A stretch of DNA of 64,000 bases from Daphnia pulex (Eukaryota; Arthropoda; Branchiopoda; Diplostraca; Daphniidae), in the NCBI RefSeq assembly GCF_021134715.1, contig NC_060025.1:3410001-3474000 (forward strand), read 5' to 3'. Numbering within the stretch: position 1 is the first letter of the stretch; every line of letters begins with the position of its first letter. The notes beneath the pieces were generated by a model. It saw only the letters and a program-made list of their open reading frames with translations. It ran no database searches and had not been told where the DNA came from. A program made the translations under genes and the position numbers. This document shows positions 23,540 through 34,424 of this stretch, piece after piece.

Positions 23540-25234
23540 CCGTCGTCCAGTGATCGTTACCACTCCTGGCCGCTCCTGTGTGTAATCAAGTATCAATGGT
23601 AAAGATTATCGACCGTTGAAAGGAAGAAAACAAACGTGAAAAACAAAAAGGAAAAGAACGTCAACTGTTGCAGCAGCAGCGTCGGTGTGGCAAAACGAGT
23701 TCAATTAGGATGGCAACAACGTCGACAACGAGGAATTCCATTAGTTCGCGTCGTTACCAGGTCAATTCGTGCACAATTCGTTCCGCTGAATCAACTGCTC
23801 GTTATACGAGGGGGGTCGAAAATCGACACGACAAACAAAACTGCATATTCCATGATTTCCCCACAGTATTAGCTGCTGACTGGCTGGTGGATAGTATAGA
23901 CGCACTGCTATTATTACGACACTTTTGACTTTCTTTGTCACGTAACCAAAATATAAAATAATGGGACAGCCGGCAGTAAAAAAAAAATCCGATCCCAGAG
24001 TAGCTGCTCCCTCCTCTTTTATTCAACTTTTTAAGGACATTCTATTGTTTGCAAAGTATCTACTTCTGGTGAAGATCCTTGTGACGTTACAAAATCGACC
24101 TTTTCCATTTTGAAAGGAAAATTTGATTATCAAACAAAAAGAGGCTATTTTTTCTCAGCCGGCGAAATGGGATAGAGAAATACCAATCGGCTGGAATTAA
24201 AGGCCTTTTGCTGAAACCGACAATGGAGTAGTCTGCTAGTCTTTGCTTTGCTAATCTTCTTCCCCTTTTGAATTCCGCTGCGATAAAGTTACCAACAATC
24301 TCGGAAAAGGCTCTTCATTACAAAAGTATGTCGATACCACCAACTGCTGCTGCTGCTGCTGTGCGGATGGATGAATGGATAGCCCATCGGCGAGCGGTAA
24401 GGGTCGCTTCGCTCTTTCCACATCATCGAGGCTCTCGTCCCACTACATTAGGAACTATCCCAACGGCAGTCTTCTTCCGCCATGTACTTATCCATACAGT
24501 CACCAATGGTGGAACAATACGGCATCAGGGGAAGATTCCACATTAGCATGCGCTGTAAGGTCTCAGACGAGTGTCCGAAAGTGTAGGAAAACGTTAAAAA
24601 AAATTTATAAGACACATTTAGAAATTGAAAAGTGTGGGCATAATTGTTAAGAACACGTCAACTAATACAAATCTTCTGTAATGGCAAGAGAAACAGACAA
24701 CTTACCACTGACTAATTAGTCTCTGTAAAATGTAATGGAATCGCTCACGAGTTCTGCATTCTACATCAATGTGTTCTATGTTTCATGCTTGGCGTTTAAA
24801 ACAGCCATAACATTTGTAATGGTCTGTGTGAACGTTTACCAGCCGGTCAATTCAAGTATTTTAAGGAAACTTGCATACTTGCTGTCTTTTGTTGGCCCGT
24901 AATGGAAAGAAAAATGGAATGGTATGCGGAGAATATGACTTCGATTGAATGATTTAATTTAAATTCCAGTTTTGTCCTTACAGTTTATTTCCCATAACCA
25001 TCACTTTTTGTAAAAATTGTCGGTAATGCTAGAGCATTTTATGTAGGTTCAATTTTATTTACCAGAACCATTTTGCTTTTCGTAAAATTGTCTGTAATGC
25101 TGTAAGAGCATTTTGTGTTCCCAAGGAAGGGTGACTCATGACTGGTTTTATTGTGTACCATGCTCATAATTTCACTTAAGGTTTTGACAACACAAATTGC
25201 TGTCTGTAATTGTTTCCACTAATTGTTATTTGGG
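23540..25234. other. Intergenic DNA with a small tandem duplication
   Basis: No gene firmly supported. At 24375-24561 a + frame (RLSSHYIRNYPNGSLLPPC) looks protein-like but has no recognisable partner exons. At 24985-25045 and 25056-25120 two related segments share a TTTTTGTAAAA/TTTTCGTAAAA core followed by ATTGTC-GTAATGCT and AGAGCATTTT. Confidence 0.4.
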
Positions 25235-25741
25235 ATGGGTTTGAGTTGTAAGAACTGTGGAGACCAGAGAAATCCAATAGTTAATTGTTTAGATTGCAAC
25301 GAATTATTCTGCGGAAATTGTGATGAAACTGACGACACAAGAAAACCGTTTCGCAAACGAGTCTTTTTCTCCAAAACACGACCAGGAAAGCAGCTGCTTC
25401 CCACCAAATTCATTGATCACCATGGAAATATTTGTGTTAAGCGCGTCGGACTGGCATTATGTTCCACAAAACAAGTGCGAGAAATTAATATCTGGAGTAG
25501 CGAGATTCACGCAGTCTAAACACCAAAAGTATGTTTATTTATCTTTTTTATGTGAAAAGTGTTAATTCATATCTATTTTCTGATAGGGATGTCCAATTTC
25601 AATAAGGCCTGCCCTTTTGACGGGAAAGCAGATTTTACTTATTGTATTGTTTCCGGTTATTTTCCTGACTCAACAGTATCTAAGAAATATCTTTTCCGTT
25701 TAATTTATTGCGTCTTTGGCGTAGTACTTGACAATCGATGA
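25235..25741 (+). pseudogene. KDZ-type transposon protein remnant
   Basis: The frame from ATG 25235 encodes a cysteine-rich zinc-binding segment (CKNCG, then NCLDCNELFCGNCDE), then KPFRKRVFF and LLPTKFIDHHGNI. A second piece from about 25588 reads CPFDGKADF and VSGYFPDSTVSKKYLF. Proteins linked to Kyakuja-Dileera-Zisupton (KDZ) transposases have the same order: a CxC cluster, a PFH-R-like segment, then a G-x-W/F-P...YLF segment before the transposase core. The core is absent here. The family call rests on motif order from memory and is tentative. Confidence 0.4.
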
Positions 25742-26538
25742 ATACTTGACACCAGGTAGAGTATCCTACATAAAAATAAAAATAAAAATTGAAAATAAAA
25801 GGGTTACCGGTTAATAGAAAAAAATAGTTAGGGGACTTGACTTCTGTTTTGAAATCAGTTATCATGACATTTGTTTTGATGACAGTTAATTGTCTTCTTC
25901 TTGTTTCATTTTATCAATGGGGTGTGTCACACAACAAAAGGAGTCACTTTGGGCAGACGACAAGAAAGTGTGCCGTCATGGAAGCAGAATTTTCAAACAC
26001 TTAAACGCAAGGCAGTGTTTTAAAACGGGCGACTCTGGGCACCGAGTATCATTCCCGCAATCTGGCCTTTTTCAGTACCCTCATACACATTAAGTGTGTG
26101 CACAATTCATTTTGCAGGGGCTTGTGGAGTGTTGTCTCTCCTTCTTCTTATCATCCCTGCCATCAAAGATCCATAAGTTTTGAGAGATAAACACACTTTG
26201 TTCTCAGAGTGGAATCTTTTTGATAGACAGTCTGAGTTTAAAGCAAACAAGTAAAGGTAAAATAAAAAATTTGATCTAAAATCCAATTTGAAATATAGTT
26301 ATGGAAAAAATCAATGGAAAGACGTTACAATTAATGAATTTCAAGAGACTTTTCATTCTATATCTTCATATGACTATAGTTACAAAAATTAACATAATTT
26401 TTTTTTTAGTTTAAGATATGAGAATGAACAAGTTGAAGGACTACTGTTCATTGTATACGCGGCTTCCGTTAGTTAACCTAACCTAACCAAGGACAAAGAA
26501 TAAAATCTTAAATTCTGTAGCATTGTTAGTTTTGTGAA
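25742..26538. other. Intergenic DNA
   Basis: No supported gene. A short + frame 25890-26093 shows nothing recognisable. Confidence 0.4.
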
Positions 26539-26900
26539 TGTTGACACACGCAATTATAAAGCTCAACAGGATGTCGAGCGCCAAGAACACGGCTTAGGAG
26601 ATATTCATCGTGTACGGGGCTTCGGTAAGTTTTCCGGCGATAATATAATATCATCCGTGCCATCACAATATCCAATTCAAAATATTAAAAAATAAATTAA
26701 AAGACGTTAGGTTACAATTAATGAATTTTGAGACATTTCATTCCACATTTCACATCGGTTACATACATCAAATACAACATTCCACATTTTTAGATGACGA
26801 AGTTTTGGATTAAAAAAGCTTGTGGAAACTATCGATGATGGAGGTGTTGTTGGAATTCTGACTTCCATAAAATTGCCCTTTAGTCACCATCACTTCCATT
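26539..26900 (-). pseudogene. Membrane-protein exon copy 1 (decayed)
   Basis: Minus-strand text near 26545-26615 reads NIS, a stop, then AVFLALDILLSFIIACVN, matching the last helix of the intact copy at 26991-27194. Upstream, 26826-26900 reads KGQFYGSQNSNNTSIID, which parallels a segment at about 27370-27440. The in-frame stop marks it as broken. Confidence 0.45.
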
Positions 26901-26990
26901 ACCCCTCTTATTTTAGCACAATACATTTCAATTAATGCGAGCAAGAATTAAAGAAATCGAAAAGCAGGAGCATTGCGGTTCTTAGTAAAT

Positions 26991-27194
26991 TTAATTGACA
27001 CAAGCTATTATGAAGCACAACATAATTTCGAGCGCCAAGAACGTGGCGTAAGAAATATTCAGGTGGTAGGCTTCATCTGTTTGATCCGAGGTAACTAAGT
27101 CATAAATGACCTTCATCATCGCACCAAACAATTTAGTAATTGCAATGAATTTGGTAGCTATGGGCTCTCTCTTTCTCCTCCAGTAGTTGATGTG
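26991..27194 (-). CDS. Terminal exon of an unidentified membrane protein (copy 2)
   Basis: After a GGCAG acceptor the minus strand is open for 67 codons and a stop. It reads INYWRRKREP, IATKFIAITKLFGAMMKVIY, an acidic linker, then an amphipathic-to-hydrophobic helix ISYATFLALEIMLCFIIACV. The exon begins in phase 0. Copies with the same order lie on both sides, so the locus is a small tandem array. The upstream exon in this copy (27281-27480) seems to carry a one-base insertion, so the whole gene may be dead even though this exon is open. Family not recognised. Confidence 0.4.
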   Translation of the reverse strand, partial: HINYWRRKREPIATKFIAITKLFGAMMKVIYDLVTSDQTDEAYHLNISYATFLALEIMLCFIIACVN

Positions 27195-27507
27195 CTGCCA
27201 ACCGTCAAAAGAAACAATTTAATTTCCCATATTGCAGAGCAGCTTACATAGTTACATCAAATATTAAAAATTTCACAGGTTTAGTTCACTCGTAGAGTAA
27301 TTTTCAAGTTGGTATTAGAGAAACAGATGAAACCATGGAGGCAAACCAAGGGACTATCCGATGATTGTGTTGATGTTGTTGCGATCATGGATGCCATAAA
27401 ATAGACATTAGCATCTAATATGTCCATCGGCCCTTTCACCGTGGTGCAAAAATTCCATTTAATCAAAGAAGAAATGTCAGGTAACGGAAACGGGGGGCAT
27501 TGTTTTT

Positions 27508-27690
27508 GTTGTCAATGTTGATACAAAAAATCAATGCACAATAAAAAATCTCAAGGCCCAAGAATGTGGCGTAAGAAACGTTTAGTTGGAAGACTTCACG
27601 TGAAAGATCTGAGACAACGAAGTCCTGGATTACCTTGAGAGCGCACCAAACTATTTCTCCATTGTTGTAACGGTGACCGGCAAGTTATAA
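27508..27690 (-). pseudogene. Membrane-protein exon copy 3 (decayed)
   Basis: The minus strand reads FGALKVIQDFVVSDLSRE, FQLNVSYATFLGLEIFYCAL, the same order as 26991-27194, with a stop just before FGAL. Confidence 0.45.
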
Positions 27691-30440
27691 AAATTTAGTT
27701 CAGCCTAAAGGGAAAAAAGTTACAAGTCGAATTTTTTAGTATTTAAATAATTTTAGGGTACTTACCATTGTTGAAAATAAGAGAGGACCGATAACTGAGA
27801 CTCAGGACTTGGAGACAAGTGAGTAAAGCTTTAGACTTTAAACACAAGTGAAGTATTGAGGTTAAAAGGAATCTCATGAGTCGATTGCCGTTTTCTTAAA
27901 AAATTTTCCGCGCCCTTCGTTTCCAAATTCCCTTCTCTTTTCGGCTCTCGGATTGGCTTTCTCAGCAGGCTGGTTTCCAAGTAATGGGCAAATGAAAAGA
28001 AAATCCCGAAAAGTGCTATAGATCCATGATACTAATTAAGCACCGCTCTCTAGAATCTATACTTTTATTTTTTATTTATTACTTTATTTACAATGACTAC
28101 GTCTGTGTGCAAGATATGTAATTTTTACTTGTGTCAACCACGCTTTCCAACAAGTATTATTGGAAATCACAGTTCCAATAACGTAAAAAACTGTAAGCTT
28201 TAAGGTAGTGCACCGAAGGTACACTAACTTCATCGAAACAATAGTCTTTCAATAAATTTCTAACAGACTTAGCTTCCCTTGAATAGTTTCGGCCTGGTAA
28301 TGGAACAATGTGGTATGTGTTAATTTTTTCTATTCACCCCAGTTTGTTATGGTATGCAATCTGCAAGTAACATTCTTTTCACCCAATTTCCCAATTGTCC
28401 TAAGTTGACTCACTTCTTTTTGTGGATTTCGGTGTACTAATCCTCACACCCGCACAATAATTGGCAAGTAAAAGAAAAGCAAAAATGAAGGACCAAAAGT
28501 TGGCTGCCGAATAGGAGTTCAGATTCGAGGAAGATGACCAAATCCAAACTTTCAAATCCAAAATGGAAGCCACTGAGCTAGAATTAAACCAGTAATTTGT
28601 GTATTTCCGTTAATAATACTGTTTGATAGGAAATTTTTTCTCACATTTTCATTTGGCAGATTGGAAAAAGAATGTGATGCATTCACTGGGTCACCGGATA
28701 AAGAGATCTGCTGTAAAAAATAAAATTTCAACACGAGCTACTTGACAAGGAGTGGATGGTTAACATCGAATTCATTTGACTATATTACCGTTATTACAGA
28801 GATTGAATGAACAATTTAATAACAGATTATCTGCTGTTAGTATAGCTATCGATAACGTGACCCCCCCCCCCTGATGAGTACCAATGTTGTTTTCTATTGA
28901 TTTCAACAGTGATGGTGTCGACTGCGACAACTAGAACCCGAATCTTGTACAGTTTTCTTCCGAAAAGGAAACCATCTCTATAAAAGTTTTTCTATTGGCT
29001 ATATCTTGTTGCCGACCCATATAGCTAATAGTACAAATAACTTAGGCTGAAATTTGTAACTTGTTATTTGACGATTTCCATAAGGGCTAAAAAGATTACT
29101 TGTTCGTCTTGAGCTATTTTTCCTCATCAGCATTGATCTGAAATATTAAGGAAAAACAGTAAATTTTGCCCTGATACTCAAGAGTTCCGTAAGCATTACC
29201 GACATCGCCATTTCTTTGTTCGTTTGAAGTATCTGATTTGAGACCAAGGTGTTCCATGAAAAATTAAAGCTGTTTCCCATTCTGCATTCAATGATGCAGA
29301 TGATGCAAAACAGTCACTTGATTTTTTTACGTGTTTGTGACCACAACTTTGACACAATTGTGGATATTTGCCCTTCCTAACAACAAGAAGAACAATTGTA
29401 CACTTGGGTGATTGCAAGCCATACTTTATTTTCACTTCGATCTTAAAACGCAGTTGTAAGTACTGTCATGAATGTAACCTACTTGGAGTCTTGGACATGA
29501 AATTATGCATATACTGGTGAGTTTATCGTAGGCAACTTGTGTTTATATGTTGAGAAATTTTATATGATGACCAATAAATTGTTTTTTTTTTTTGTATCAA
29601 GTTATTTGAGAGATAGAAAGCAACACTAAATAAGGATAGGTAAACAGACGGATGATCTTCATTTTAAGCCCGTAGCCAAAAGGAACGGTATATTTTCTTG
29701 ACGAATTAAAAACAGTAATAAACTTAAAGTTACATCGTAGTCGTCTTTGTCATAACAACAAGAATTTCACGTATCCATCTATTTTTGTAAAAGCTGGATT
29801 ACAGTTTATCAGTGCTAAACCTGATCATTGCAAACCTGACTGTTCTGCATGGCAAATGGGGTTTCCTTATATTGGAGAATTGTGTCAGCTAAATGTCTAC
29901 ACAGTTTTAAGTTTTTTACGAGGGAATGTAAGGACGTCGTTTCCTTATGAAAAAAAAACACGTTTGGTCATAACTCAACTTTTTATTGAAACAAATTAAC
30001 CTTCAGCTAATACCGACATTTAAAACAAGAGCATAAACAAACAGCAAAAATTGCGGACACCCAAAAACATCAACACTTTGAACCGAGAAGTGAATAGCCT
30101 TTATATTGGAATATGGTACTTTTAGAATTATTGCCACTACCCTCCAAAGAGTGTAAAACAAGCTTCGAAAGAGCGTAAATGTGATCACAATTCCAACTGA
30201 AATTGTTTTTTTTTTTAGAAACTTTCACTTAGCTTAAAAATTACAGAGTAGTAGAATGTACAGATATAAATTCTGTTTCTGAAGTTTATAGCGGTCAGAA
30301 TATATAGAGTAAAAGGATACGAAAACCACAGGTTGTTTACTCACCAGCTTCACTAGAAGACGGAGGTGTAATTGAAAGCACTGACGATGAAAAATTTCAA
30401 CACATCAATGAAAATCTTCCACCTATACATAAAGATTTGG
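27691..30440. other. Intergenic DNA with no supported gene
   Basis: AT-rich. A minus frame at 29196-29435 contains cysteine pairs (QLCQSCGHKH) and looks partly protein-like, but I could not place it. A 10-base C run lies at 28861-28870. Nothing else recognised. Confidence 0.4.
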
Positions 30441-30449
30441 CTGCGAACT

Positions 30450-31319
30450 TCACACAGGATTATGAAATTCTTCAATACCAACCCAATTTTTCTCGTGCAA
30501 ATGTTGAGCGATCTCGTCCACCTCTGTAGAAAAGTGATCAATGCTGTTCCAACGTGAAAGGTCACGCAATCCTCCAATCCAAATGTGGTATTTTTTCCAG
30601 ACAAATGTGGACCTATATTTAAAAATAAGGAAATCAGTTTCAAATCTTGATATTAGAAAACACTATGACTTGTTCTGTATTTGAAACCTGATAAGTTTTC
30701 CTTGCCATTCTTTCTTGATTTCTTGCATGAATGATGTCAATTTTTATTCATCTCCCAAAAAAATTGCTAACCAAGAGCTCCACACTGGTTTCAAACTTTG
30801 CAGTTGTTTAGTATCAGGAACAGAAACATTTTTTGGCAATTGTCCATCCAAGATACCCCTCAAGACAACCAGGAATCTCATTCTAGTGAGCTCAGGCCAT
30901 TCTGCATTATACCAGACATCCCACAGAAAGCTCAAATCCTCCTCTTTTTCAGGATTAAAAGACTTATCTGACAGGATTTTCAAAATTGTTATGTTTCGAG
31001 CCAAAATTGATGGATTATTGTCGTTGAGAGAGATGAGAAATCCTTTTGCATTTTCATTAACTGTTGCCTGAATTGTGTTTCTTAAGTCGCCACATTCAAG
31101 AAATAGGATCTAGTCAATTTTAAAATTGTTAAAAAACAAAATAGGACATGAATGTCACAAACAGTGTTTGGTTACAGTCAGTTACCTTTATACCATCGTT
31201 AAATCCAATTCCACAGTTCAAATCTTTCAATATGTTGCAGAAACGAGTAATTCCAAAAGGATAATACAATCGGTAATTTTCAACTACAGATCGACGCACT
31301 GGGGTTCTCAACAATTTTG
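30450..31319 (-). CDS. DUF4470-domain protein gene, partial
   Basis: Three exons read in phase on the minus strand: about 31319-31186, 31109-30772 and 30612 to a TGA at 30452-30450. They encode YRLYYPFGITRF, then ILFLECGDLRNT, LARNITILKIL, a DLSFLWDVWYNAEWP segment, and WKKYHIWIGGL. The order PYG/F-x-T, GCGDLRN-like, ARN-LLL-like and a FLW-x-WY motif is that of the DUF4470 domain, found near MYND zinc fingers in MSS51-like and related proteins of unknown biochemical role. The first exon starts at a splice acceptor (GTTGCAG), so a 5' exon is missing or not recognised. The end may instead be a GTGTGA donor leading to further exons. Head-to-head with the gene at 31544. Confidence 0.6.
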
Positions 31320-31461
31320 CTGCAACGAAAATGCGAAAAGTTAAGACAAGGCATTAAAAAAATGGTCCCTTGCTATGGTAAAATACAAATAGAAAACAAA
31401 AATATTTTCTCGTACTTCGTTTGCCGCTAGGTGTCGGGGGAGGAAAGCGATGTCATTAAAT

Positions 31462-31498
31462 GGTTTTGGCAACTATAAATTTAATAGTTGCCAAAACC
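31462..31498. repeat. Perfect 15-bp hairpin upstream of 31544 gene
   Basis: GGTTTTGGCAACTAT at 31462-31476 is the exact reverse complement of 31484-31498, with a 7-base loop. Pairing continues outwards with one gap. It lies about 45 bp before the first start codon of the + strand gene and between two divergently oriented genes. Confidence 0.9.
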
Positions 31499-31543
31499 CA
31501 TTTATAAAATTAACAACTAGATTCTACCACAAAGTGAATCAAA

Positions 31544-31657
31544 ATGGATAAAAACTTGATGGAAATGGCGAAAATTAATACATCGGGCTTGCCGGAAACA
31601 ATTTCCAATTTCTACTCCATTATGGAGCAGAAATTAAATGAGCTGGCTAAGGAAAAG
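31544..31657 (+). other. Duplicated (alternative) first coding exon, upstream copy
   Basis: Encodes 38 codons from ATG 31544 to a GTAATA donor. The copy at 32065-32178 has exactly the same length and phase, and they share NFYxIMEQK and ELAK near the end. Both are preceded by TACCACAAAGTGAATCAAAATGG-like sequence covering the start codon. Either copy could splice in phase 0 to the exon at 32247, so these may be alternative first exons with their own promoters. Confidence 0.6.
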
Positions 31658-31804
31658 GTAATATCACCAGTAATTTTGTTTTGCATCGATGTTATTATCG
31701 GATGGTGAGCGGGAAAACGTCATCTGGGATAGTTTTGAAAAGTTCGATCAGGTCTTGCGCGTAGCCTAATCTTTGTAGGAAACTAACTGTCTATTGATTT
31801 GAAT

Positions 31805-31981
31805 ATGGTGGTAACGGCAAAGCAATGGGAAGCAATAATTGCTTATGTGGCTAAAAATCCAGGCACAAGGGCTTGGGAGCTCTTGTGTAACTGCTTTATT
31901 GCAACAATGCGACGTGGATCGGGAGCTTCTGATAGAGATTGGCATGAAGGAATCGCCCCAATATGGCTTAAACTGTGACGT
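31805..31981 (+). other. Short ORF between the duplicated exons
   Basis: Open frame of 58 codons starting MVVTAKQWEAIIAY and ending WLKL. It lies in the intron of the upstream first-exon copy. No homology recognised. It may be a remnant of a different duplicated exon. Confidence 0.2.
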
Positions 31982-32064
31982 GATTCACAATTTGGAAAAT
32001 TGGAAAAAAAATTGGAAATTGGAAAATTAACCATTAGAATTAGATTACCACAAAGTGAATCAAA

Positions 32065-32931
32065 ATGGTGAATGAAAACTCGATGAAAATGAAGACAATG
32101 AATGAATCGGCCAAAGTTAAGGAAACGAATTTCTACTTGATTATGGAGCAGAAATCACATGAGCTGGCTAAGAAGATGGTAATATAACCAGTAATTTTGT
32201 TTTGCGTCTACATGTGATGTCTACATAATGAATGCTTTGTTTGCAGGCTGACATCGAACTTGTACAAAAAGTAAAGGAGAAAGGAAAAAGAGCTCTGACA
32301 GTACAGGAGCAAGATTTGATCAATGAATATGATGGGGTTGTTGCCCAATTGGATTCGACCAAAATTCTTCTGAAAACTTTTTACGAGAAGTCCAAAACTG
32401 AAGGGTATGTAGAAAGAACCATGATGAAGTATTGAAACTTCACATGAAATAATTTACAAAATCTTAATTATTTTTGTCTTCTTTTGTAGGACAAGCACAT
32501 CGATCAACATTCCACCAACTACTTCCACTAGCTTCATCTCACCTGATCCCATGGATGCCCAAAATGAAATTCTACGTCTGAGAAAAATGCTGAGCGAAGC
32601 TGAAAAAAGGGAGCAAGACCTCCTCACCAACAAGATCCCTTCCATCAACACGTCCATTAATTGTGTTAATGTTGCCCAAATATCGGACATCTTGAGGGCT
32701 CTGATTCCAGTCATGAAAGACTATAAAAACGAATTACTTCTTCTTGGTCACATCATTAATGGATGGATTATCTGTTTGTCTGCATTGTCTATTATTTTCA
32801 TTGTTGTTTTGCTCTTTCTCAATTATGACGAGGGTAATGCGCGTCCGTGGGTAAGACGATTGGCTTTATCTTTGATCATCATATCTATACTTACCAACTG
32901 TTTCTACATTTTCAGAAGTGAAGTCATGTAA
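32065..32931 (+). CDS. Two-helix membrane protein with coiled coil, 237 aa, unknown function
   Basis: Exons are 32065-32178, 32247-32404 and 32490-32931, GT-AG junctions, phases 0 and 2, closing to 714 nt. The N-terminal half is charged and helical (ADIELVQKVKEKGKRAL, LINEYDGVVAQLDSTKILL). A Thr/Ser/Pro linker at about 92-110 follows, then a short coiled coil (EILRLRKMLSEAEKREQDLL). Two hydrophobic segments lie at about 182-203 (GWIICLSALSIIFIVVLL) and 215-233, separated by a short basic loop and ending FRSEVM. No signal peptide, so a tail-anchored or hairpin membrane topology is likely. I do not recognise the family. A second usable first exon lies upstream at 31544-31657. It is divergently arranged with the DUF4470 gene. 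Confidence 0.6.
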
Positions 32932-33211
32932 GTTAGACGTTAACTGGTTTGGCCACTCAATATACAAAATTCCCAACATTTTTTCCATGCTTAATATGAT
33001 CAACTTATCGCAGATAGTTAATGAGGGTGAATATGATGTGGTGATAATGATTATTAGTAATGATTTATTAAAAATTGTAAGGAATAATTATACACAATGG
33101 GCATAGGGAAGATGAGGTGCATAACGGAAATCACTAGCAAGAATGGCAAACTTTAGACTTTCTTATCGATTTAATCACATCAGCATGCAAAATACCACTA
33201 ATTGGAAATTA
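32932..33211. other. 3' flank
   Basis: 3' UTR or intergenic sequence after the 237-aa gene. No separate feature recognised. Confidence 0.4.
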
Positions 33212-33687
33212 ACTCTTGCCTTTTGGCAGCAGCTCCAACCTTCGCTTTCTTGGTGCCTTGGACTTTCTTCATTCTGCTCTTCCCTTCCTTTCAATGTTTG
33301 TGAGATACCTTGTTCTTCTCGAACATCCCCTTCTACTGAGACTAACAAGATATTAGTTCACATTCAATGAGTGTTCATGGCACAGACACAGGCACCAGGG
33401 CAAGACGATGCTTAGGTTCCAACTTCTTGAGGAAGTCCATGGAACAGACACCATGGGAAATCCAGTTGACTTGCCACCACAAAAGTTGGTACGGAAACCA
33501 AAGCAGGAAACTACATCAGTTGTGACTTTGTATACATCCTGGCCAACATCTCAGAAACCTCCTTATGGATAGAGGATCTGCCAGGGTGCAAGACATCGAC
33601 GACCTGCTCTGACTGTGAATTCGCTGTGTGGGGAGAGAACTCTGGTGTGAAAAGAATGAACTGAACTACCTTCGGCAGGGTTGCCAT
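33212..33687 (-). pseudogene. RpS24: Processed pseudogene of ribosomal protein S24
   Basis: Without introns, the minus strand runs through the S24 order: VVDVLHPGRSSIHK and MLARMYTKSQ near 33540-33610, then in another frame CFGFRTNF-C-GGKSTGF, then FLKKLEPKHRLAL, and finally RMKKVQGTKKAKVGAAAKR near 33220-33280. These are the known landmarks of eS24 proteins (HPG in the N-terminal half, RTNFGGGKSTGF, KFEPKHRLARHG, the RMKKVRGTKK tail). Several frameshifts and a degraded N-terminus show it is dead. The lack of introns points to retroposition. No clear poly-A tail or target duplication seen. Confidence 0.85.
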
Positions 33688-34424
33688 TAGGATTCGTAAA
33701 TCAATATTCTTACAGGGTGATATAGGGTGCCGGACCCCCTTTTTTCTTTTCTTTTTTTTTTTTTTTTTTTGTTTTGCTTCCATTAAGGCAATAATTCTTC
33801 GTTTAATTGTTTTCACTCTTGATAAGATGTGTTCATTTTTCAAGTTTCAATAAAAAAGACAACTTCAAAGTTCAATGACAGAATTATTTTAAAATATTTA
33901 GCAGTTCAATAGGGCTGTTCGACATCTTTTTTTAACATTTGTTGCCATCGTGGCAACGCAGCAACTCATGTGTTTTCTGTCTGCTACGAGTGACTTGTGT
34001 ACTTCTGCGAAGTATGAATTTTTTTTTAAACAGTGATAGAAAAGGGGGTTGTTTAGAATTTATGATGTGTTTTCTTTATATATTAGTTATATCGTATAAC
34101 TAAAATTTAGCTTTGCAATTTTTTATTTGTGATTTTTTCCATTTTACTTGTTTTCTACCATATCGAATATTTACTAACGTTAGTACGTTACTAACCGCTG
34201 TCTTAGTTACTCAGTTAGATGATAATAATACAACGGTTATTTTATTATTCACAGCAGGGAGGTTTGGCAAAGAAAACATGGGACAAAATCATTCTTCGTT
34301 CAAAGATAATCCTCAGAGCGATAAAGATCAACAGAGAAAAATATCGTGATTCAACTTTCAACACACAAATACAAAAAAAAACAATCTCTTTCGAGTTCGA
34401 CTCATTGTTTGAAGCTCAAATTAT
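33688..34424. other. 3' flank of the cadherin gene
   Basis: Contains a T run at about 33750-33771 and a possible cadherin poly-A signal on the minus strand at 34122-34127. No coding exon seen. Confidence 0.4.
34122..34127 (-). terminator. Candidate poly-A signal for the cadherin gene
   Basis: AATAAA on the minus strand about 300 bp past the cadherin stop codon. Position is plausible; usage is not shown. Confidence 0.35.

Noticed and set aside
24268..24650. Two overlapping + ORFs near 24.3-24.6 kb as a gene
   Set aside because: They include a CTG repeat and protein-like text, but no splice partners, conserved motif or consistent frame were found.
29196..29435. Minus-strand frame as a further exon of the DUF4470 gene
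   Set aside because: It has cysteine pairs but lies 1 kb away with no phase-matched splice chain and no DUF4470 or MYND pattern that I could confirm.
33750..33771. T run as the poly-A tail of the RpS24 pseudogene
   Set aside because: It lies on the 5' side of the minus-strand pseudogene, so it cannot be that copy's tail.
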